Made by a program: the position numbers and the translations under genes. Source: Flavobacterium flevense (GTDB taxonomy: Bacteria > Bacteroidota > Bacteroidia > Flavobacteriales > Flavobacteriaceae). Taken from it: 64,000 nt of DNA. Below are positions 58,269 to 64,000 of this stretch, piece after piece. Numbering within the stretch: the first letter of the stretch is position 1; the number at the start of each line of letters is the position of its first letter. The notes under the pieces are model-generated. The model saw only the letters and a list, made by a program, of their open reading frames with translations, was not told where the DNA came from and searched no databases. Where the stretch lies: NCBI RefSeq assembly GCF_900142775.1, contig NZ_FRCC01000004.1, positions 302,992-366,991 of the forward strand, read 5' to 3'.

Positions 58269-59969
58269 ATGAAAATGAATAAATTAAATAAAGTTACAAT
58301 GAACAAAATTAAATTTTTAAGTATTGCACTTTTTGCTTCAGCTTCTGTTCTACAAGCTCAGGATATTGATGAAGTAAAGAAACAAATTGATGCAGAACAA
58401 TTTCAAAAAGCTAAAACATCTTTAAAATCAATTATAAAATCGAATCCGTCAGAAGGAAAAGCTTTTTTTCTGCTTGGAAACATTTATTTGAAACAAAGTG
58501 TTATTGATTCGGCTAAAATCACTTATAATGAAGGTTTGAAAGCTAAAGATGATGCTCATTTTAATAATATCGGATTGGGTCAGATTGATTTAGAGAATAA
58601 CAACCCTACTGCAGCAAAAGCAAAGTTTGAATCTGTAAAAAATGACATGCGTAAAAAGGATTTTGAAGAATATATTTATATAGCTAAGGCGTATATGAAT
58701 AATTCTAATCCGGATTACAAAGCTGCACTTGCTACTTTAGAATTGGCAAAAGAAAAAAATGCTGATGAACCACAAGTTCTTTTAGCTTTTGGAGATGCTT
58801 ATTATGGTGACAAAAATCAAAATCAGGCTTTCTCTAACTATCGTAATGCTTTTCAGGCTGACAATAGTTTAATTAGAGCAAAAGTACAATTAGGTGTTTT
58901 GTTAAAAGGTGCTAAGGCATATCAGGAAGCAGTAGCGGCTTACAATGAAGTAATTGCTTTAAGTCCTAATTATGCTCCGGTTTACAGAGAATTAGCTGAA
59001 ACTTACTACTACTGGGCATTAAATGTTCCTGGTCGTTATGATGAGTATATCAAACAAGCTTTGTCTTATTATGAAAAATACATGACTCTTACTGATTACT
59101 CATTAGATTCACGTATGCGTCATGCTGATTTCTTGATTTTAGCAAAAGATTATAAAGCTTTAGAAGTTGAAGCTAATAAAATGAAAGAATTGGACAAAGT
59201 AAATCCAAGGATTTTAAGATATTTAGGTTATGCAGCTTTTGAAAATGGGCATATCGATGAAGCAATTTCTTCTTTGGAAGAATTCATTAAAAACCCATCT
59301 AATAAGGTAATTTCTTTGGATTATTTATACTTAGGTCAGGCCAAAATTAAAAAAGGAACTAATGCTGATGCTACTGCTGTAGACCCTGCTTTATATGCAG
59401 AAGGTATTGCACTTATTAAAAAAGCAGTTGAACTTGAGCCTTCTGTAGCTGATGGTCTGGGCGATTTAGGTAAAGAATACTATGAGAAAAAAATGTTTAA
59501 AGAAGCAGCAGCAATCTTAGAAATTGCAACTTCTTATAATGAAAGCAGAACTTTCCTGCTTGATAATTACTATTTAGGTAATGCTATCTATTTTGATAAT
59601 GCAGGAAAACCTGTTGCTGAAAGAGATACAATTGCTTTAAAGAAAGCGGATATTGCTTACGGAAATGTTTTGAAAGCTTCTCCTGAAACTGTAGATGCTT
59701 ATGTATCACGTGCAAGAACGAATAGTTTATTAGAAGATGATCAGGCAATGATTAAATACTATCAGGAGTATATAGATCATGTTACTGCTAAAGGTCCTGA
59801 AGAATTAGCTAAGCCAAATGTAAAAGCGAAGTTACTTGAGGCTTATAGCACAATGGCTGCCGGATATGCAAACTTTGATAAGCCTAAGGCTATTGAGTAT
59901 TTCAAAAAAGCGCTCGAGGTAGATCCAACAAATGAATATTCAATTCAAGCATTGAAAACGCTTCAGTAA
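58269..59969 (+). CDS. Exported tetratricopeptide-repeat protein
   Basis: 566 residues from ATG at 58269; MNKIKFLSIALF at 58299 is an equally good start and gives a compact signal peptide (FLSIALFASASVLQAQ). TPR-type helix pairs run through the chain, for example AKTSLKSIIKSNPSEGKAFF, AYQEAVAAYNEVIALSPNYA and the last unit PKAIEYFKKALEVDPTNEYS. It is probably a periplasmic scaffold protein. Last gene of the ton operon, with a terminator at 59994-60017. Its partner is unknown, and association with the Ton machinery is inferred from the operon. Confidence 0.88.
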   Translation: MKMNKLNKVTMNKIKFLSIALFASASVLQAQDIDEVKKQIDAEQFQKAKTSLKSIIKSNPSEGKAFFLLGNIYLKQSVIDSAKITYNEGLKAKDDAHFNNIGLGQIDLENNNPTAAKAKFESVKNDMRKKDFEEYIYIAKAYMNNSNPDYKAALATLELAKEKNADEPQVLLAFGDAYYGDKNQNQAFSNYRNAFQADNSLIRAKVQLGVLLKGAKAYQEAVAAYNEVIALSPNYAPVYRELAETYYYWALNVPGRYDEYIKQALSYYEKYMTLTDYSLDSRMRHADFLILAKDYKALEVEANKMKELDKVNPRILRYLGYAAFENGHIDEAISSLEEFIKNPSNKVISLDYLYLGQAKIKKGTNADATAVDPALYAEGIALIKKAVELEPSVADGLGDLGKEYYEKKMFKEAAAILEIATSYNESRTFLLDNYYLGNAIYFDNAGKPVAERDTIALKKADIAYGNVLKASPETVDAYVSRARTNSLLEDDQAMIKYYQEYIDHVTAKGPEELAKPNVKAKLLEAYSTMAAGYANFDKPKAIEYFKKALEVDPTNEYSIQALKTLQ

Positions 59970-59993
59970 TTGATAAGAATAAAATTAAAAAGC

Positions 59994-60017
59994 CGGTAGC
60001 AATACTGGCTTTTTTTA
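59994..60017 (+). terminator. Intrinsic terminator of the ton operon
   Basis: AAAGCCGGTA pairs with TACTGGCTTT (one mismatch) around GCAA, followed by seven T. Confidence 0.8.
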
Positions 60018-60044
60018 TGCTCTTGTGTTAAGCATTTAATATAA

Positions 60045-60078
60045 TTGAACAATGTCTTTTACAAATTAGTTATCTTTG
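60045..60078 (+). promoter_or_regulatory. Promoter of queE
   Basis: TTG at 60045-60047, a 23-base spacer (long end of the range), then TATCTTTG at 60071-60078. Confidence 0.55.
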
Positions 60079-60095
60079 CACCCTAAATTACAAAA

Positions 60096-60728
60096 ATGCT
60101 ATCAAAAGAAATTCAGTTAGAAGTGAACAAAGGTGCTATGTTGCCTTTGATGGAGGAATTTTATACTATTCAGGGAGAAGGATTTCATACAGGAACAGCA
60201 GCTTATTTTATTAGAATTGGTGGATGTGATGTAGGTTGCCATTGGTGCGATGTTAAAGAAAGCTGGAATGCCGAGTTACATCCTCCTACAAGCATTGATC
60301 AGATTGTTGATAATGCAGATAAATATGCTGATACTATTGTTATTACAGGTGGTGAACCATTAATGTGGGACATGAGTTTGTTGACTAATAAGTTAAAAAA
60401 CAGAAATTTAAGAGTTCATATTGAAACTTCAGGTGCATACCCGCTTTCCGGTACTTGGGATTGGATTTGTCTTTCGCCAAAGAAAAATAAATTACCTACA
60501 GAAACAGTTTATAATGCAGCCCATGAATTAAAAGTGATTATTCATAATAAGCACGATTTTATATTTGCTGAAGAGCAAGCTGAAAAAGTAAATAAAAACG
60601 CTATTCTGTTCCTGCAGCCGGAATGGAGCAAGAAAGAAGAAATGACTCCGCTAATTGTAGATTATGTAATGAACAATCCCAAATGGAGGGTTTCATTACA
60701 AACGCATAAATATTTGAATATCCCTTAA
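60096..60728 (+). CDS. queE: 7-carboxy-7-deazaguanine synthase
   Basis: 210 residues, short radical-SAM protein. It converts 6-carboxytetrahydropterin to 7-carboxy-7-deazaguanine, an early step to queuosine. EEFYTIQGEGFHTGTAAYF near residue 16, then the [4Fe-4S] ligands in GGCDVGCHWCDVKESW (C-x3-C-x2-C), VITGGEPLMWDM near residue 87, and the C-terminal WRVSLQTHKYLNIP are diagnostic. Single gene with its own promoter and terminator; queA is at 45184. Confidence 0.95.
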   Translation: MLSKEIQLEVNKGAMLPLMEEFYTIQGEGFHTGTAAYFIRIGGCDVGCHWCDVKESWNAELHPPTSIDQIVDNADKYADTIVITGGEPLMWDMSLLTNKLKNRNLRVHIETSGAYPLSGTWDWICLSPKKNKLPTETVYNAAHELKVIIHNKHDFIFAEEQAEKVNKNAILFLQPEWSKKEEMTPLIVDYVMNNPKWRVSLQTHKYLNIP

Positions 60729-60730
60729 AC

Positions 60731-60760
60731 AAAAAAGCCAGTAATTTTGCTGGCTTTTTT
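60731..60760. terminator. Bidirectional terminator queE / methyltransferase
   Basis: AAAAAAGCCAG pairs with CTGGCTTTTTT around TAATTTTG. Confidence 0.9.
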
Positions 60761-60764
60761 GTTT

Positions 60765-61472
60765 TTATATGCTTAATCGGGCTAAATAATCATAATGCTC
60801 GCCTTCTAAAATTAATTCACATTGTAATCCATTGGCGAAAGCTGCATTTTGCAAAGTGTTATAATCCATATATAGCCAAGGGAAAGAATCTTCTTTTTCG
60901 CCTTTGTACGAAAGTGAAAATTCTAACTCTCCATAATAGCCATTGGCGGGAACTTCGTATGCTCCGTCTTCATCTTCGTCAAACATATAGATGATATCTG
61001 AACTGTCAATTAAAATTTGACCGTCCGGATTTAATAGAGATTTTAATTTTTCGAGAAATTTTGAGGTGTTTTTCAAAGTACCAAAAATCCCTGTACCATT
61101 CATTAATAGTAAAATAGTATCGAATTTTTCATCAGAATCTAAATTGAGAATATCAATTACTTTTGCAGAAGCTAAACCTCTTAATTGGCAGGCTTTGATA
61201 GCATTTTTCGAAATATCAATAGCAGTAACATCGAGTTTTTTTTCGTTTTGAAGATATAAACTATGGCTTCCTGCACCGCAACCCACATCGAGTGTTTTTC
61301 CTCGGGATAATTCTAATGCTTTTTGTTCTAATTTAGGCATTTCATTAAAATCCCGAAATAGATAAGCAACACTCATTTCGTCTTCTTCTGAAATAGTAGT
61401 TTCGGTAATTAAGTTTTCTGGTGAGTTGTTGGTTTGAAAATCAAGAATAGCTTTGCCAAAAAGATCTTTCAT
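60765..61472 (-). CDS. Class I SAM-dependent methyltransferase
   Basis: 235 residues. SAM-binding motif I is GKTLDVGCGAGSHSLYLQ near residue 60, followed by DVTAIDISKNAIKACQLRG (motif II) and FDTILLLMNGTGIFGTLKNT (motif IV region). The substrate is unknown; the N-terminus with DEMSVAYLFRDFNEMPKLEQ is typical of a small Bacteroidetes group annotated only as methyltransferase. It is convergent with queE and divergent from the YkgJ-type gene. Confidence 0.88.
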   Translation of the reverse strand: MKDLFGKAILDFQTNNSPENLITETTISEEDEMSVAYLFRDFNEMPKLEQKALELSRGKTLDVGCGAGSHSLYLQNEKKLDVTAIDISKNAIKACQLRGLASAKVIDILNLDSDEKFDTILLLMNGTGIFGTLKNTSKFLEKLKSLLNPDGQILIDSSDIIYMFDEDEDGAYEVPANGYYGELEFSLSYKGEKEDSFPWLYMDYNTLQNAAFANGLQCELILEGEHYDYLARLSI

Positions 61473-61494
61473 AATACTTTATTAGGGTTGTGAG

Positions 61495-61524
61495 TTGTTT
61501 GTAAATTCGTTTTATGTAATTTTG
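61495..61524 (+). promoter_or_regulatory. Promoter that decides the start of the YkgJ-type gene
   Basis: TTG at 61495-61497, a 19-base spacer, then TAATTTTG at 61517-61524. The upstream TTG of the open frame is therefore the -33 element and not a start codon. Confidence 0.6.
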
Positions 61525-61548
61525 CAATTCATTTATCAAATAGTTAAA

Positions 61549-62046
61549 TTGACAAATCCACAAATTGACATACTACAAAAGTTAGCCAAAGATAAGCAAC
61601 TCGAAAACAAAAAGTATTTTGATAAGCTTAAAAAGAAAGCACCCAAAAATTTAGATTATGTAATGCAGGATTTACATGATGCTGAATTTAAAAAAACGAA
61701 TTGTTTAGAATGTGCTAATTGTTGTAAAACTACAGGTCCGCTGTTTACATCTGCCGATATTGAACGAATAGCAAAACACCTTCGTCAAAAACCACAGCAA
61801 TTTATTGATCAGTATTTGCGTATTGATGAAGATAAGGATTATGTTTTACAAACGGTACCTTGTTCTTTTTTGGATACAGATAATACTTGTTTCATTTATG
61901 ATGTGCGTCCTAAAGCTTGTCGGGAATTCCCGCATACCGACAGGAAGAAGTTTCAGCAAATTTCTGCTATTACAATAAAAAACATTCCTATTTGTCCTGC
62001 TGTGTATAATATTGTTGAGGAAATGAAAAAGAAACTGCCGTTGTAA
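61549..62046 (+). CDS. YkgJ-family cysteine-cluster protein (Zn/Fe chelating)
   Basis: 165 residues started at TTG 61549 (LTNPQIDILQKLAKDKQ). The open frame reaches 61495, but that part overlaps a promoter. The CxxCxxCC-type cluster is CLECANCCKTTGPLF near residue 58, with a further pair in TVPCSFLDTDNTCFIYDVRP and in RPKACREFPHTDR, and a last cysteine in ICPAVYNIV. Such proteins bind zinc or iron-sulfur centres; their roles are poorly known. Next gene downstream is the ABC-type permease, 122 bases away. Confidence 0.86.
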   Translation: MTNPQIDILQKLAKDKQLENKKYFDKLKKKAPKNLDYVMQDLHDAEFKKTNCLECANCCKTTGPLFTSADIERIAKHLRQKPQQFIDQYLRIDEDKDYVLQTVPCSFLDTDNTCFIYDVRPKACREFPHTDRKKFQQISAITIKNIPICPAVYNIVEEMKKKLPL

Positions 62047-62167
62047 AGGGGTTTACAGATATATACTTTTCTTTTTATTATGTCCTCTTTCTTTTCTGTT
62101 TTTTGCAGGTTCTTGTCAGTCTTCATTAGTAAAAGCAAGAATAAAACAGTATTTTTGATAACCAATT

Positions 62168-63418
62168 TTGAAATTTAAGCACTTGAATTTAGAATATTTC
62201 ATCGCAAAAAGATTGATTACTGCTAAAGAAAATAAAAGTAGTATATCTGCACCTATAATAAAAATTGCAATTTCTGCTATTGCAATCGGAATGATTATGA
62301 TGATTGTATCTGTTGCAACAGGGATTGGTCTTCAGCAAAAAATCAGAGAGAAAATTTCGGCATTCAATGGTCACATAATTATTGCTAATTACGATAACAA
62401 CCAGTCGGAAGCAACTTTAGTTCCGGTGTCTAAGAATCAAAAGTTTTATCCTGAATTCCGTTCAGTTCCTGAAGTAAATCATATTCAGGCAATTGCCAGT
62501 AAAGCCGGAATTATAAGAACTGCTGATGCGTTCGAAGGAATTGTTTTTAAAGGAGTTGGTACTGATTATAAATGGGATAATATAAAGGAATATTTGGTTT
62601 CGGGTAGATTGCCTAATTTAGTTGAAGCTCTTAATGCTGAAGTTTTAATTTCTCAATATCTGGCTAACAGACTCAAACTTAAGGTAGGTGATGGTTTTAA
62701 TACCTTTTTTATGAAAGAAGGCCAAAATAAATTGCCTAACATCAGAAGATTTAAGGTGGTGGGAATTTTTAATTCCGGCTTTCAGGAATTTGACGCTACC
62801 TATATATTGGGCGATATCAGGCACATGCAACGAATAAATAAATGGAAAGCAGATCAAGTAGGTGCTTTTGAGGTTTTTGTAAATGATTTTAGTAAAATAG
62901 AAGCTATTGGAAATGAAGTGTACGAACATACAGCTTCGACTTTAGATTCTAAAACCATAGTAGAAAAATACGGTTATATTTTTGAATGGCTTCAGTTGTT
63001 TGATTTTAATATTGTTGTTATACTTATAGTGATGATACTGGTAGCAACAATAAATATGGTTGTAGCATTATTAGTTTTGATTTTGGAGCGTACCCAGATG
63101 ATAGGAATTCTGAAAGCAATAGGGGCAAGCAATTGGTCTGTTAGAAAAATGTTTCTTTACAATGCATCTTATTTAATTTTTCGCGGATTATTTTGGGGTA
63201 ATTTAATAGGGATAAGCATTTTGCTTATTCAAAAGTACTTCGGAGTTATTGAACTTAATCCTGAGAATTATTATGTAAATCAGGCGCCGGTATATATTAA
63301 TCTCTTTTATGTTTTGTTGTTAAACCTTTTAACAGTAGGAGTTTGTTTGCTGGTATTGTTGATTCCCTCCTATATCATTACTAAAATTACACCTGTAAGA
63401 GCCATTCGTTTCGATTAG
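62168..63418 (+). CDS. ABC transporter permease, LolC/LolE type (FtsX-like)
   Basis: 416 residues. Start is TTG at 62168 or, more like relatives, TTG at 62183 giving NLEYFIAKRLITAKENK; both follow TATTTTTG at 62150-62157. One span near residues 30-55 (IKIAISAIAIGMIMMIVSVA), a large periplasmic MacB-PCD-type domain (60-270), then three C-terminal spans (IVVILIVMILVATINMVVAL, ASYLIFRGLFWGNLIGI, FYVLLLNLLTVGVCLLVLL). The layout fits the lipoprotein-releasing LolCDE permease. The ATPase is not beside it. Substrate assignment to lipoproteins is by family only. Confidence 0.88.
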   Translation: MKFKHLNLEYFIAKRLITAKENKSSISAPIIKIAISAIAIGMIMMIVSVATGIGLQQKIREKISAFNGHIIIANYDNNQSEATLVPVSKNQKFYPEFRSVPEVNHIQAIASKAGIIRTADAFEGIVFKGVGTDYKWDNIKEYLVSGRLPNLVEALNAEVLISQYLANRLKLKVGDGFNTFFMKEGQNKLPNIRRFKVVGIFNSGFQEFDATYILGDIRHMQRINKWKADQVGAFEVFVNDFSKIEAIGNEVYEHTASTLDSKTIVEKYGYIFEWLQLFDFNIVVILIVMILVATINMVVALLVLILERTQMIGILKAIGASNWSVRKMFLYNASYLIFRGLFWGNLIGISILLIQKYFGVIELNPENYYVNQAPVYINLFYVLLLNLLTVGVCLLVLLIPSYIITKITPVRAIRFD

Positions 63419-63426
63419 CTTTTTTC

Positions 63427-63520
63427 AGGAGCATTTTCCCGCTCCCGAGGCTTCGGGACGCTATATCTCTAGTCTCGTCTTAGGGGCGAGACAAGAGGAT
63501 GCCGCTACTATCGGGGCTAG
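63427..63520 (-). ncRNA. Conserved structured intergenic element, copy B (Flavo-1-like candidate)
   Basis: On the minus strand: CTAGCCCCGATAGTAGCGGC, ATCCT, a first hairpin CTCTTGTCTCG...CGAGACTAGAG, then ATATAGCG, a second hairpin TCCCGA-agcc-TCGGGA, then GCGGGAAAATGCTCCT. Copy A has the same core and first hairpin but lacks the second. Variable-sequence, conserved-pairing stems support a real RNA fold. Confidence 0.65.
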
Positions 63521-63550
63521 GGTTGCAGTTGTTTAAGTAAAGTTTTGTTC

Positions 63551-63612
63551 GTCACTTCGAGTGATTTTAAATGATAATGCGATAGCTTTATTGTTTGAAA
63601 TTGTATCGAGAA
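63551..63612 (+). repeat. Dispersed hairpin repeat, family R6, copy 2
   Basis: GTCACTTCGAGTGATTTTAA, ATGATAATGCGATAGC, then TTTATTGTTTGAAATTGTAT; matches the minus strand of 16741-16801 with about a dozen differences or fewer. Confidence 0.7.
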
Positions 63613-63824
63613 GCTTTGTTTTAGCTATTGTTGTTGATATTGGCTTGGTTTTTTTATACTTTTCTAATAAAAACCTTTAGCGAATCTCTGTGTTTTCTTA
63701 GTGCATCTCTGCGAAACCCCTCAGTTAAAACTCAAAAATCCTACAAAACGAAAATTTACTAAAAATTAAAAAACTTGTTTTCAGCGAGTTGTAAAAAAGA
63801 TTAAAAATAAGTGATAGAAAAGTA

Positions 63825-63854
63825 TTGTTTAACGGTATAGAGTGACTAATTTTG
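63825..63854 (+). promoter_or_regulatory. Upstream (P1) promoter of the probable rRNA operon
   Basis: TTG at 63825-63827, a 19-base spacer, TAATTTTG at 63847-63854, then CACCCGC. Confidence 0.7.
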
Positions 63855-63944
63855 CACCCGCAATAACGCAGACGTTCTAAGATATACTGACAAACACTTT
63901 AAATCAAACAGAAGAATTATTTTCTAAAAAAGGTTTAAAAAAGT

Positions 63945-63975
63945 TTGTGAGATTTAAAAACAGATGTTACATTTG
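63945..63975 (+). promoter_or_regulatory. Downstream (P2) promoter of the probable rRNA operon
   Basis: TTG at 63945-63947, a 20-base spacer, TACATTTG at 63968-63975, then CACCCCGC. Confidence 0.7.
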
Positions 63976-64000
63976 CACCCCGCAAAACGCGCAAGTTATT

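Larger units (their letters stand above)
63419..64000. other. Long intergenic region, probable rRNA operon upstream region
   Basis: 582 bases without a gene. From left: structured element copy B (63427-63520), R6 repeat copy 2 (63551-63612), a GCGAATCTCTGTG phrase (63679-63691) akin to the one at 11802, then two tandem strong promoters (63825-63854 and 63945-63975), each followed by GCACCC and GC-containing leader sequence. I saw no 16S start within the window. Confidence 0.65.

Overview
The window is AT-rich chromosomal DNA from a member of the Bacteroidetes, most likely the genus Flavobacterium or a close relative. The signs are: gldA and a protein with a type IX secretion type B sorting domain (CHU_C) in the same stretch; a carboxypeptidase-regulatory-domain TonB receptor; split metH; a kynurenine pathway; and promoters of the Bacteroidetes form (TTG, about 19 bp, TAnnTTTG) ahead of many genes. 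It reads as core chromosome. I see no prophage, insertion sequence, CRISPR array or tRNA. The assignment comes from reading the sequence, not from a search.

Layout. (1) 1-17.9 kb is a sulfur and methionine island: the end of aspartokinase/homoserine dehydrogenase, an OsmC protein, O-succinylhomoserine sulfhydrylase, an Rrf2 regulator, a TauE/SafE exporter, the assimilatory sulfate pathway (cysH, cysD, cysN, sulfite reductase with a C-terminal HEPN-like domain, siroheme synthase, ferredoxin-NADP reductase), then methionine synthase in two genes and metF. Together these take sulfate to sulfide, sulfide to homocysteine and homocysteine to methionine. A GC-rich dispersed repeat sits directly in front of five of these genes. 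(2) 18-26.5 kb is envelope and uptake: a soluble TonB C-terminal protein, a TonB-dependent receptor, a RelE/ParE-type toxin-antitoxin pair, an odd lipoprotein with a duplicated HRCD motif, a large secreted T9SS protein and gldA. (3) 26.6-32.5 kb is the phenylalanine/tyrosine operon (pheA, aminotransferase, tyrA, DAHP synthase-chorismate mutase), preceded by what looks like a complete leader-peptide attenuator, then rsgA and dtd. (4) 32.6-43.7 kb holds a PLP-synthase/GNAT fusion, a STAS-like small protein, a hybrid histidine kinase, three DUF3857 proteins and a MazG-like protein. (5) 43.8-53.8 kb holds aroA, queA, a SIMPL protein, kynU, a divergent FMN-oxidoreductase-like protein, kmo and a HerA/DUF853 ATPase. 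(6) 54.2-60 kb is the exbB-exbD-exbD-tonB operon with a small membrane protein, a PstS-like lipoprotein and a TPR protein. (7) 60-63.4 kb holds queE, a methyltransferase, a YkgJ-type protein and a LolC/E-type permease. The last 160 bases carry two tandem strong promoters and look like the leader of an rRNA operon that starts beyond the window.

The most interesting items are: (a) an 18-codon Phe/Tyr-rich leader peptide followed by mutually exclusive antiterminator and terminator pairings immediately before pheA; (b) three copies of one structured intergenic RNA-like element with a shared core and variable hairpins; (c) the AONS-like/GNAT fusion enzyme; (d) a divergent nitronate-monooxygenase-like protein between the two kynurenine genes; (e) the repeat that places GGGGAGG just upstream of five start codons in a phylum that normally does not use Shine-Dalgarno pairing.
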